This document shows positions 45,213 to 53,387 of a stretch of DNA of 64,000 bases, piece after piece. Source of the DNA: Marinobacter psychrophilus (lineage in GTDB: Bacteria > Pseudomonadota > Gammaproteobacteria > Pseudomonadales > Oleiphilaceae); NCBI RefSeq assembly GCF_001043175.1, contig NZ_CP011494.1:248001-312000 (forward strand). Direction: 5' to 3'. The notes under the pieces are model-generated. The model did not search any database and was not told where the DNA came from. It saw only the letters and a program-made list of their open reading frames with translations. The position numbers and the translations under genes were made by a program. Positions within the stretch are counted from its first letter, which is position 1; every line of letters begins with the position of its first letter.

Positions 45213-46259
45213 TTAACGATCGGTCAGCTTTATTTCGATGCGGCGGTTTTCTTGTAAGGCTGCTGGTGTTGTTCCGTCAGCAACCGGGAAAAACTCACCA
45301 AAACCCGCCGCAACCATGCGGTTTTGCGGCACGCTCTGATCGGCCAGGTAGCGCACTACCGCGACCGCGCGAGCGGTTGAGAGCTCCCAGTTGGAAGGGA
45401 ATTGCGGTGTGTTGATGGGAATTCGATCGGTATGGCCATCAATGCGCAGAATCCACTCAAGATCTGCGGGAATGGTTTCAACCACATCCAGAAGAACTCC
45501 GGCAAGCTTGTCGAGTTCGCGTTTGCCTTCCGCGCCGAGAAGAGCCGAACCGGAAGCGAACAGCAATTCGGATGGCAGCAGGAATCGATCGCCGACTATG
45601 CGGATGTTTTTATTGGCAGCCAGAAGGTCTCTTAACCGTGAGAAAAATTCAGACTGGTACTGCTCCAACTGGTTGATCCGCTCTGCCAGTAGTGTGTTCA
45701 GGCGCCGGCTGACATTTTCCAGCTCGTCTTCCTTATCAACGGTCATTTCTTTTTGCAGTCTAAGTGCAGCGGTTATCTGTCGCAGTTGGTTTTGAAGCGA
45801 CGCAATCTGATTGGACAGTCTCATGATCATGGTCTGCTGGCTGTTGGAAAGCTCATCCTTGTTTTCCAGCTTTTGGTTCATACCCGCCAGATTTTCAGCT
45901 CGGGCTTCGGCATCGGCGGTTTGCCGCATTAATTGGTCGCGAGACGCTTCCAGCCGTTGCTCTAGGTCTTCGTTCTCGGCCAGGCTATCGCTAAAGCTGT
46001 TTTGAACGATGAGCATTTGCTGTTCCAGAGCGGCCGTTGTGTTCTGTTCCAGGCCCAATAATTGTGACAGTTCGCTTAGCCGCAGGTTCAGCCGGGCCAG
46101 TTCGGAATTGCGGTCAGACAGTGTCTGCGCCAGAAAAAGCTGGCTTACCACGTAAATCAGCAACATGAATATTACCAGCATCAGCAGCGCCGAGAGGGCG
46201 TCTACGTACCCCGGCCACACGTTGGTGGTGCTTCGGCTACGGCGTCTGGACCCAATCAT
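45213..46259 (-). CDS. MotB/OmpA-like protein with long coiled coil
   Basis: A 348-residue inner-membrane protein. One helix near the N-terminus carries a MotB-like ion-binding aspartate (Asp20 in 'WPGYVDALSALLMLVIFMLL'). Residues about 45-215 form a long coiled coil rich in Leu, Gln, Glu and Arg ('LNLRLSELSQLLGLEQ', 'MIMRLSNQIASLQNQL'), and the C-terminal OmpA-like domain binds peptidoglycan ('RIDGHTDRIPINTPQFPSNWELSTARA'). It differs from flagellar MotB/PomB by the coiled coil. Its start overlaps the MotA-like gene stop by 4 bases. ZorB of the Zorya defence system has a similar layout, but no nuclease or helicase partner is present. Function unknown. Confidence 0.85.
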   Translation of the reverse strand: MIGSRRRSRSTTNVWPGYVDALSALLMLVIFMLLIYVVSQLFLAQTLSDRNSELARLNLRLSELSQLLGLEQNTTAALEQQMLIVQNSFSDSLAENEDLEQRLEASRDQLMRQTADAEARAENLAGMNQKLENKDELSNSQQTMIMRLSNQIASLQNQLRQITAALRLQKEMTVDKEDELENVSRRLNTLLAERINQLEQYQSEFFSRLRDLLAANKNIRIVGDRFLLPSELLFASGSALLGAEGKRELDKLAGVLLDVVETIPADLEWILRIDGHTDRIPINTPQFPSNWELSTARAVAVVRYLADQSVPQNRMVAAGFGEFFPVADGTTPAALQENRRIEIKLTDR

Positions 46260-46984
46260 CGCTGGCGTTCATTGCTGGTGAACGGGTCCAGCAGGTTGGT
46301 AACGCCGGTCAGCCATTCTTCCAACCCGTCATAGAACCGGTTTTGGGCATGGCCGGCCTGAATATCAAGAAAACCGAGTATCAGGGAGCCACCAAGGCCA
46401 AACAGTGATGAGCTGAAGGCTGTGCCCATACCCTGCAAGGGCGTTAGCAGCCCGGCTTGGAGGTCTGCAAACACCTTACTTAAATCACCTTGGCCCATGT
46501 CCAGGTTTGTAATCACCGCACCCACCGCATTGATGGTGCCCAGTAAACCCCAGAAGGTGCCGAGAAGCCCCAGAAAAACCAAAAGGTTGATAAAGTAACG
46601 GGTGATCTCACGCTGCTCATCCATACGGGAATGAATGCCATCCAGAACCGTCCGTAGTGACATGGTAGAGAGCGTAAAACGGTCACGTTTGGAATCTTCG
46701 CCCAGCTGCCTGGCCAGCGGCTTGAGCAAGCGGGGTTCTTCCAGCACTGACAGGCCTGATTGGCCAGTGCGGAACTGGGAAATCCAGCGCAGTTCGGGAA
46801 ACAATACGAACACCTGACGATAGGTGAGGCCGATGCCAATAATGAGTACGCAAAGAATCAACAGGTTGAAAACCCAGTTGGCCATGAAGGCGGTTATCAG
46901 CGGTTGGTGAATCAATACGCCGACGGCGGCGACAATCGCCAGAAAAAACGTCATCCAGAAAAGGGTATGCCTTGGATTGCTCAT
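46256..46984 (-). CDS. MotA/TolQ/ExbB-like channel protein
   Basis: A 242-residue membrane protein of the MotA/TolQ/ExbB superfamily: two N-terminal helices, a cytoplasmic loop with 'LLKPLARQLGEDSKRDRFTLSTMSLRTVLDGIHSRMDEQREITRYF' and two C-terminal helices with the conserved 'LLGLLGTFWGLLGTINAVGAVI' and 'QGMGTAFSSSLFGLGGSLILG'. It is not PomA (that gene is at 16 kb). ATG 46984 with AGGGTG upstream is chosen over GTG 46996. With the downstream gene it would form an ion-driven unit anchored to the cell wall; what it drives is unknown. Confidence 0.85.
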   Translation of the reverse strand: MSNPRHTLFWMTFFLAIVAAVGVLIHQPLITAFMANWVFNLLILCVLIIGIGLTYRQVFVLFPELRWISQFRTGQSGLSVLEEPRLLKPLARQLGEDSKRDRFTLSTMSLRTVLDGIHSRMDEQREITRYFINLLVFLGLLGTFWGLLGTINAVGAVITNLDMGQGDLSKVFADLQAGLLTPLQGMGTAFSSSLFGLGGSLILGFLDIQAGHAQNRFYDGLEEWLTGVTNLLDPFTSNERQR

Positions 46985-47093
46985 GAAAAAAATCACCCTG
47001 TTGAGATTTTCCTCAAAACGTTAGCACAGACTGGCAGATGTTAATGCTTAATTGGCGGGAAATTATGGGAGTGAAGATTCCCCGGCAAGGCAA

Positions 47094-47117
47094 AATGCCA
47101 AGCCAGGGCTGGGCATT
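47094..47117 (-). terminator. Possible terminator after the DJ-1/PfpI gene
   Basis: An imperfect hairpin: outer stem AATGCC / GGCATT and inner stem AGCC / GGCT separated by an A-G mismatch. On the minus strand it is followed by TTTT-GCCTTG, only a short T-run, seven bases past the gene stop. Confidence 0.45.
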
Positions 47118-47124
47118 ACGAGTT

Positions 47125-47808
47125 TTAGCCTTCGAGAAGGGTCTGCACCACAGCTTTGGCCGCGCCTTCGGAGGAAGCCGGGTTCTGGCCGGTGATCAGT
47201 TTGCCGTCAACCACCACATAAGGTGCCCAGTCGTCGCCACAGCTGTAATCGCCGGCGTTCTCTTTCAACATGTCTTCCACCAGAAAAGGCACCAGTTTGG
47301 TCAGCTGAACCGCTTCTTCCTCGGAATTGGAAAAGCCGGTGACTTTTCGACCGCCGACGATATTCTGGTTGGGCTTCACTTCTACGTTTTTGAACACGCC
47401 AGGCGCATGGCAAACCGCGCTGATGACTTTATCCTGCTCGTAAGCGCTTTTGATCAGCGCTATGGAATGCTTGTCGTTGGCCAAATCCCAAAGCGGGCCA
47501 TGGCCGCCGGGGTAAAAGATGGCGTCGTAATCGTTCATGTCCACGTCGGCAAGTTTGCGAGTGCTGGCCAGAGACTCTTTACAGTGTGCATCCTCTGAAA
47601 AGCGCTTTGTGGTCTCTGTTAAGGCACCTTCGGCTTCGCTGGCCGGATCGACCGGCGGCTGGCCGCCTTTAGGCGAAGCAATAGTAATGTGAGCGCCGGC
47701 GTCTTTGAATACGTAATAAGGAGCGGTGAACTCTTCCAGCCAGAAACCGGTTTTTTTGCCGGTATCGCCGAGTTGATCGTGAGACGTCAAAACTATCAGG
47801 ATATTCAT
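47125..47808 (-). CDS. DJ-1/PfpI superfamily protein (Hsp31-like)
   Basis: A 227-residue class I glutamine-amidotransferase-like protein. The nucleophilic elbow is Cys133-His134 in 'VISAVCHAPGVF', Glu25/Glu26 ('GFWLEEFTAPYYVF') supply the acid, and 'IFYPGGHGPLWDL' is conserved in the Hsp31/YajL-related group. Members act as chaperones, glyoxalase III or deglycases; which of these applies cannot be told from sequence. ATG 47808 starts the conserved fold; the frame is open to 47877 but the added residues have no family match. The gene runs divergently from the RNase J-like gene. Confidence 0.85.
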   Translation of the reverse strand: MNILIVLTSHDQLGDTGKKTGFWLEEFTAPYYVFKDAGAHITIASPKGGQPPVDPASEAEGALTETTKRFSEDAHCKESLASTRKLADVDMNDYDAIFYPGGHGPLWDLANDKHSIALIKSAYEQDKVISAVCHAPGVFKNVEVKPNQNIVGGRKVTGFSNSEEEAVQLTKLVPFLVEDMLKENAGDYSCGDDWAPYVVVDGKLITGQNPASSEGAAKAVVQTLLEG

Positions 47809-47911
47809 AAACATCCGCCCTTGGTAAGCAATAAGTGAGTTACGGTGTGTTATCCGTATAACAATAGTTTGTGCCATAACGGCGCGAATTCAACCTGAGA
47901 GAGTTTTAATC

Positions 47912-49294
47912 ATGATGCCGGATTCCAATGACCTGTGGTTTTTACCCCTTGGTGGCACCGGCGAGATTGGCATGAACCTGAATTTGTATGGTCACGACGG
48001 CCGTTGGCTCATGGTGGACTGCGGTGTGACCTTCCCAAAACCGGGTCGTTTGGCGGCAGACGGCAGCATGCACCATCACGGCGAACCGCCGGTACAAATG
48101 GCAGACCCCGCATTTATCGCCGAACGCCGCGAAACACTCTGTGGCCTGGTGATTACCCACGCCCACGAAGACCACGTGGGTGCCGTGCCTTACCTTTGGC
48201 CATTGTTGCAATGCCCGATTTACACCAACCGCTTTACCGCAGAGATTTTGCGTCGCAAATTGGCCGAGTTCAACATGCTGCACCGGGTTCCCATTGTGGT
48301 GATGGAAACCAATGATCGGCGTCAAATCGGGCCTTTCAACGTGCAATGGTTGGCGTTAACCCATTCCATACCCGATCCCAACGCGCTGATGATTCGCACG
48401 CCGGTGGGCAATATTTTCCATAGCGGCGACTGGAAGCTGGACGACCAGCCGCTGATTGGCCATGGCTATAGCAAACAGACATTCACGGATTTGGCGATTG
48501 AGGGCGTAGCTGCCATGGTGTGTGATTCCACCAACGCGACGGTCAAGGGCCATTCGGTGTCTGAAGGCGCCCTGCACAAAGGTCTTTTAAGTGCGGTGAA
48601 GACCGCGGAGGGCCGTGTGGTGGTGGCGTGTTTTGGCAGCAACATTGCTCGTCTGCATACTTTGGCGGCGGTTGCCCGCGAGACCGGGCGCTATATGGGA
48701 TTGCTTGGCCGTTCGCTGGTGAATATGAGTTCGGCCGCCAAAGCCGCAGGCCTGTGGCACAATGCCGACGAGTTAATCAACCCTGCCCACTTGGGGTACT
48801 TGCCGCCACACGAGGTGTTGGTGGTGGCGACGGGTAGCCAGGGCGAGCCGCGCACGGCCTTGCGCCGTCTGGCCAATGGCAGTCACCCCGATGTTGAACT
48901 GGAAGCCGGTGACACGGTGATTTTCAGCGCCCGCGCTATTCCCGGTAATGAAGAGTTGATTGCAGCGTTGATCGGCCAACTGCAGGGAATGGGGGTTAAG
49001 GTTATTACTGCCGAGCAGTGCGACCTACCGATACACGCGTCTGGCCATCCGGCGCAGGAGGAGCTTGAGGCGATGTATCGCTGGGTTCAGCCCGCCATTG
49101 CCATTCCGGTGCACGGGGAAGAGGAGCACATGGCCGTTCACGCACGGTTGGCAAAGCAAACCGGTGTACCCAAAACCCTGGTAGGACGCAACGGCGACTT
49201 GTTCATGATTCGCCCGGTGCCCGGCATGCGTCGTCAAATTACCGAAACAGGGCGCCTTGGTTGGCTCAAGCAGGCGTTGGTGCGAGTGGTTTAG
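47912..49294 (+). CDS. RNase J-like metallo-beta-lactamase fold hydrolase
   Basis: A 460-residue protein with an N-terminal metallo-beta-lactamase domain and an inserted beta-CASP domain. Metal-binding motif is 'HAHEDHVGAVPYL'; further ligands are in 'HSGDWKLDDQP' and 'HASGHPAQEEL', and 'LPLGGTGEIGMNLNLY' is the usual N-terminus of RNase J-type proteins. RNase J has 5'-exonuclease and endonuclease activity on RNA; this protein is shorter because it lacks the C-terminal domain, as do many gammaproteobacterial members whose substrate is not established. GAGAGAG lies upstream of ATG 47912. Confidence 0.85.
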   Translation: MMPDSNDLWFLPLGGTGEIGMNLNLYGHDGRWLMVDCGVTFPKPGRLAADGSMHHHGEPPVQMADPAFIAERRETLCGLVITHAHEDHVGAVPYLWPLLQCPIYTNRFTAEILRRKLAEFNMLHRVPIVVMETNDRRQIGPFNVQWLALTHSIPDPNALMIRTPVGNIFHSGDWKLDDQPLIGHGYSKQTFTDLAIEGVAAMVCDSTNATVKGHSVSEGALHKGLLSAVKTAEGRVVVACFGSNIARLHTLAAVARETGRYMGLLGRSLVNMSSAAKAAGLWHNADELINPAHLGYLPPHEVLVVATGSQGEPRTALRRLANGSHPDVELEAGDTVIFSARAIPGNEELIAALIGQLQGMGVKVITAEQCDLPIHASGHPAQEELEAMYRWVQPAIAIPVHGEEEHMAVHARLAKQTGVPKTLVGRNGDLFMIRPVPGMRRQITETGRLGWLKQALVRVV

Positions 49295-49464
49295 GTACCA
49301 TGAGCAATCTTGATGCACGCATGGTGTTCCTTTCTTGGTTGGCATCTATATCAGTTTGCAAGGCACTTGTGGGCGCTCGCAGTCTGGCTGTTCGCTTGCT
49401 ATCTGGATAGACTGCTTCTAGATCTTGCGAATACAAAAATACTCACTCACACAAGGCGCAAATC

Positions 49465-49890
49465 GTGGCGATATGGATTCGGATTCCGACCAAAGAAGAT
49501 TTGCTCAAGAGCTGCCAGAACACTGCTATTAGCCACATGGGCATCGAATTTTTGGAAGTAGGTGACGATTTTATTAAGGGTCGTATGCCCGTTGACGAGC
49601 GCACTGTTCAGCCTTTTGGCGTTCTGCACGGTGGCTCCTCGGTTCTGCTGGCCGAGACCTTGGGTAGCATGGCTGCTAACTACTGCCTGCGAGATCAGGG
49701 TACCGTGGCGGTGGGCCTTGAAATCAATGCGAACCATCTTCGCTCCGTCACCAACGGCTGGGTTTACGGCACTGCGACAGCGATTCATCTTGGCAGCACT
49801 ACCCAGGTATGGGACATAGTGATTGAAAACGAACAAGGTAAAAAAACCTGCGTTTCCCGCCTGACCATGGCCGTTACCAGGGCTCGCTAA
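49465..49890 (+). CDS. Hotdog-fold thioesterase (YdiI/MenI/PaaI-like)
   Basis: A 141-residue single hotdog-domain thioesterase. The conserved 'MPVDERTVQPFGVLHGGSSVLLAETLGSMAA' contains the His-Gly-Gly of the family and the catalytic Glu ('LAETLGS'). YdiI-type enzymes hydrolyse acyl- and aroyl-CoA such as DHNA-CoA or benzoyl-CoA; the natural substrate here is unknown. The start is GTG 49465, matching the family N-terminus '(A)IWxR'. The gap from 49295 to 49464 has no other gene. Confidence 0.85.
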   Translation: MAIWIRIPTKEDLLKSCQNTAISHMGIEFLEVGDDFIKGRMPVDERTVQPFGVLHGGSSVLLAETLGSMAANYCLRDQGTVAVGLEINANHLRSVTNGWVYGTATAIHLGSTTQVWDIVIENEQGKKTCVSRLTMAVTRAR

Positions 49891-49931
49891 GCCTGCCTGT
49901 TACATCCAGGCCCATTGCCTGCGCCCGGCGG

Positions 49932-50312
49932 CTAATCGAAGCTGGGCATTTCTGGCTTGGCCTGCGGCTTGTCCGCTGCCTGCCAGGCTTCAAAACCGCC
50001 TTCTATAATCTGCACATTCCTATAGCCCAATTCTTGTAAAGCCTTGGCTGCCAAAGCCGAGCGTCCTGAGTTCTTGCAGTAAAGCACAATGCCCAGACCA
50101 CGGTTATCCAGTGCGGGGTCGTTGCTGAATTTGAACTAGAGCAAACCACGGGAAATATTCATGGCGTGGGGAATATGGCTTTGGCGGTACTCGTCGCCAT
50201 CGCGGACGTCAATCAGCAAATCTGCATTCTGGATAGCTTCATCGGCATTGGCCAGTGGCGTTTCCTGAATGTGTAATTTGGCCTCGGCGACAAGGTTGTG
50301 AACGGTTTTCAT
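49932..50312 (-). pseudogene. Rhodanese-domain protein, interrupted by an amber codon
   Basis: A single-domain rhodanese frame of 126 codons from ATG 50312 to TAG 49932-49934. Reading through, it shows 'LLIDVRDGDEYRQSHIPHAMNI' and the active-site loop 'IVLYCKNSGRSALAAKALQELG' with the persulfide-forming Cys intact, and ends 'GGFEAWQA'. Codon 59 is TAG (50136-50138), in a place where relatives have Glu or Gln; one base change from GAG would restore it. As it stands only a 58-residue fragment without the active site would be made. Either a recent nonsense mutation or a base-calling error. Confidence 0.85.
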
Positions 50313-50604
50313 GGTGAATCCTCGTTTTGGAATAAGGTTATTCTAAAATTGAAATAATCGATATTGTGCCACTTTTATCCTTGTAACTCAAAGTGCGCCT
50401 GACTCCAAAAAATTTGGGTTAATTCCATAGTTGTTGCAGCCGGCGTGTTTGGCCTGGTGCTGGCTGCGAAACACTTTGCCGCTGTCCAAAACACTCAGTA
50501 TCGGGCAGCGCCCTTGCGGGTCGAGATCCGCGCTACGGTGAAAATTCAGAGCCTGACTATACTAAATAACAGGTTTACGCCGTGTAGCTAACGAGGACAG
50601 TACT
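50313..50604. other. Gap with an open minus-strand frame lacking a start codon
   Basis: About 290 bases between the rhodanese pseudogene and the DUF2235 gene. On the minus strand a frame from about 50549 to the TGA at 50388-50390 encodes a protein-like stretch ('DLDPQGRCPILSVLDSGKVFR' region, then 'HAGCNNYGINPNFLESGAL'), but an upstream in-frame TAG leaves no ATG, GTG or early TTG start. It may be the remnant of a small gene, a CTG-started gene, or chance. The rest must hold promoters for the two divergent flanking genes. Confidence 0.35.
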
Positions 50605-51618
50605 ATGGCCAAACGGATTGTTATTTGCGCAGACGGCACCTGGAACAGGCCAGAAGAAGACCTGCAACAGGATTTTCCAACCAGCGTTTTGCGGTTGGCC
50701 AGAGCGATAATGCCTATCGCAGCGGACGGCCTGCCACAGCAGGTGTTTTATGACTGGGGCATAGGTTCGTATCATAACGCACTGATTGGCGGAGTAACGG
50801 GCCAGGGCCTGCACAAGAACATTCTGGATGGCTATCGCTACCTGGTTCAGAACTACGCCCCGGGTGACGAAATCTATTTGTTCGGTTTTAGTCGCGGGGC
50901 TTACACCTTGCGGGCGCTGTGTGGGCTGATTAACAACTGCGGCATTCTCAAACGGGTAGACGCAGCGCGCATTCAGCAGGGATTTGAACACTACAAAAAG
51001 TCAGGAAAAGACTACGCTCCTGAAGGCGCGCAGTCTTTGGCTTTTCGCGCAGCGCACAGCCATCCGTCTCGGCAGGTTCGTTTTGTTGGCGTGTGGGATA
51101 CGGTCGGTGCCCTGGGTGTGCCTTTTTCCCTGATGGGTCTGTTTGACAGAAAAGACGAATTCTACGACACCAAACTGGGTAGTAACGTGAGTTTTGCCCG
51201 CCACGCGCTGGCCATTGACGAGCGCCGTGAAGACTTTGAACCGACGCTCTGGTTGCCACGGCCTAAGCTGGACTTGCAACAGGTATGGTTTGCCGGCTCC
51301 CACAGCGATATTGGCGGTGGTTACGGGCCAGATGACAAGGGCTTGTGTGCCGCGGACTCGCCGCTTGAATGGATGTTAAAAGAAGCAGAGGCTACGGGCC
51401 TGGGGGTGGAAAACCACCTGGTTGAAGCGCTCAATCCGAGCGCCAGCGCCAAGCTACATAATTCGCGACGTCATGTGTTTCGTTTTGCCCGGCCATTAAT
51501 TCGGCCTTTGCAGGTGCCAGACATCAAAACCCGACTTCACGAGTCGGTTGGCGAACGCTGGCGGCAAGATTCGGATTACCGGCCGCCAAACCTGAAAATA
51601 GTTGGCTTTGCAGGCTAA
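50605..51618 (+). CDS. DUF2235 alpha/beta-hydrolase
   Basis: A 337-residue DUF2235-family hydrolase. It begins 'MAKRIVICADGTWNRPEED', has the nucleophile elbow 'YLFGFSRGAYTLRALCGLI' with Ser in GFSRG, the acid in 'VRFVGVWDTVGALG' and the His region in 'VWFAGSHSDIGGGY'. DUF2235 is the fold of Tle1-type phospholipase effectors of type VI secretion, but members without secretion genes nearby, as here, are common and may be housekeeping lipases or esterases. No membrane helix or signal peptide. AACGAGGAC lies upstream of the ATG. Confidence 0.85.
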   Translation: MAKRIVICADGTWNRPEEDLQQDFPTSVLRLARAIMPIAADGLPQQVFYDWGIGSYHNALIGGVTGQGLHKNILDGYRYLVQNYAPGDEIYLFGFSRGAYTLRALCGLINNCGILKRVDAARIQQGFEHYKKSGKDYAPEGAQSLAFRAAHSHPSRQVRFVGVWDTVGALGVPFSLMGLFDRKDEFYDTKLGSNVSFARHALAIDERREDFEPTLWLPRPKLDLQQVWFAGSHSDIGGGYGPDDKGLCAADSPLEWMLKEAEATGLGVENHLVEALNPSASAKLHNSRRHVFRFARPLIRPLQVPDIKTRLHESVGERWRQDSDYRPPNLKIVGFAG

Positions 51619-51674
51619 GCACTTTATCGTACGACTAAAATTAACGTATGGTTATACATTAAGGATATCTTTTA

Positions 51675-53363
51675 ATGGGATTGTTAAGCCGTCTCAGCAT
51701 TCGCACGCGTTTACTTCTTGCCACTCTGGTTCCCGTTTTGTTGACTGCTGCGGCGATTAGTTTCATCACCGTTGAACAGCTTCGTAGCAACGAACAACGC
51801 CAACTTGCGCAGCTGGAAGAGAGCCTGCTTGAATCCCGAAAAGACGGGCTAAAAACGCTGGTAGATGTAGCCAAGATCGTAGCTCTGGAGGCTAAAAAAA
51901 ACCCTTTACTGAGTGAGCGTGAGGCCAAAGAGGCGGTCGCAAACCAGCTGCGAGCCATCCGTTTTGGCAGCAATAACTATATTTATGCCTACGAGCGCAC
52001 GGGCTCTAGCCAGTTTATAAATCTTGCTTATGCCCCTGACCCAAGTAAAGAAGGTGTTGTGTCTAGTCCGACCACCATTAGTATTGTGCGGTCTTTGTTT
52101 GATGCGACCAACGGCGATGGTTTTCATGGTTATGACTGGCCGAACCCGGCCAGTGGTGAGAAGGAGCCAAAGCTCTCTTACACCGTGACTATACCTGACT
52201 GGGACTGGATGCTGGGTGGCGGCGTTTACGTGACCGACATCGATCAGCAATTGGCCATTGTAAAGACCAAAATCGATGCCAAACTGGCTAAGACCCTTGG
52301 GTTTATTGCCCTTGCCACGGTGGTTATTGTGCTGCTGGGCGTATTTGTGGGTGTTTTTGTCGGGCGTACGGTTACCCGCCCGCTGAAAACCGTGAGCGAC
52401 CTGATGGAAGACATCGCCAACGGCGATGGTGATCTGCGCAAGCGTCTGCCCGCCGAGGGCGACGACGAGCTGGCGGAACTGGGGCGCTGTTTTAACACCT
52501 TTGTGATCAAAATCCAGGAAACCGTTCGCCAGGTATCGGCCACCACTGATCAGGTGGCTTCAGCTGCGGAAGAGCTGAGCAGCGTGGCCAACGAAACCCG
52601 CGCATCGGTTCAGCGGCAGGGTTCGGAAACCGATCAGATTGCATCGGCGATCCATGAAATGGTGGCGACTATCCAGCAGATTTCCGGCAATGCCAACGAT
52701 GTTGAAAGTTCCGCATCCGATGCCGATCGCATGGCTAGGGAAGGCGGTAAGACCATCGCTTCCGCGCAGCAGGCAGTGCATCAGCTTTCCGATGAAATCC
52801 AGGCCAGTGCCACCACTATTAACTCACTCGCGGAGCGCTCAGACAATATTCAGCAAGTGCTGGATGTGATTCATGCGGTGACCGCACAGACCAATCTGTT
52901 AGCGCTGAACGCGGCTATTGAAGCAGCTCGGGCCGGTGAACACGGCCGCGGTTTTTCGGTAGTGGCTGACGAAGTGCGCCAGTTGGCCCGGCGCAGTGCC
53001 GAATCGGCCGACCAGATTCGCGAGATGATTGACGGATTCGTGACTGAATCCCGTGCCGCCGTCGAGCGTATGAACCAGTCGCGGGAGCGTTCGGCTGAAA
53101 CCATCGAGCGTATCAGCCATGCCGCTCAGGCTTTAGCCACCATTGAAACCTCGGTTGGGCAGATACACGATCAGGTCACTCAGATTGCCACCGCTTCCGA
53201 GCAACAAAGCCAGGTGGCCGAAGAAATAAATCAAAACGTGGTGCGTATTGTTGATGCGGCCCAGCAAAGCGATACTGGGGTTGGCCAGACCCACGAGGCC
53301 AGCCATGAACTGGCGCGTTTGAGTGAGTCTTTGCGACATTTGATCGGAAACTTCAAAGTTTAA
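51675..53363 (+). CDS. Methyl-accepting chemotaxis protein with single Cache domain
   Basis: A 562-residue chemoreceptor. An N-terminal membrane helix ('LLLATLVPVLLTAAAISFI') is followed by a periplasmic single Cache-type sensor (residues about 35-195; 'AIRFGSNNYIYAYERTG', 'DWDWMLGGGVYVTDID'), a second helix ('GFIALATVVIVLLGVFVGVFVG'), a HAMP domain and a full signalling domain with the tip '[36 protein letters not shown]'. Such Cache sensors often bind carboxylates or recognise them through a binding protein. The TRAP binding-protein gene starts 24 bases after its stop on the same strand. Confidence 0.92.
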   Translation: MGLLSRLSIRTRLLLATLVPVLLTAAAISFITVEQLRSNEQRQLAQLEESLLESRKDGLKTLVDVAKIVALEAKKNPLLSEREAKEAVANQLRAIRFGSNNYIYAYERTGSSQFINLAYAPDPSKEGVVSSPTTISIVRSLFDATNGDGFHGYDWPNPASGEKEPKLSYTVTIPDWDWMLGGGVYVTDIDQQLAIVKTKIDAKLAKTLGFIALATVVIVLLGVFVGVFVGRTVTRPLKTVSDLMEDIANGDGDLRKRLPAEGDDELAELGRCFNTFVIKIQETVRQVSATTDQVASAAEELSSVANETRASVQRQGSETDQIASAIHEMVATIQQISGNANDVESSASDADRMAREGGKTIASAQQAVHQLSDEIQASATTINSLAERSDNIQQVLDVIHAVTAQTNLLALNAAIEAARAGEHGRGFSVVADEVRQLARRSAESADQIREMIDGFVTESRAAVERMNQSRERSAETIERISHAAQALATIETSVGQIHDQVTQIATASEQQSQVAEEINQNVVRIVDAAQQSDTGVGQTHEASHELARLSESLRHLIGNFKV

Positions 53364-53387
53364 ACACAACAATAAGGTGACATAACA

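Noticed and set aside
45213..46984. Zorya-type anti-phage defence system
   Set aside because: The two membrane proteins resemble ZorA/ZorB in layout, but no ZorC, ZorD or ZorE-like gene is adjacent: flanks are benE and a DJ-1/PfpI gene.
50605..51618. Type VI secretion phospholipase effector (Tle1)
   Set aside because: The DUF2235 fold fits, but there are no VgrG, PAAR, adaptor or immunity genes nearby, so an effector role is not supported.
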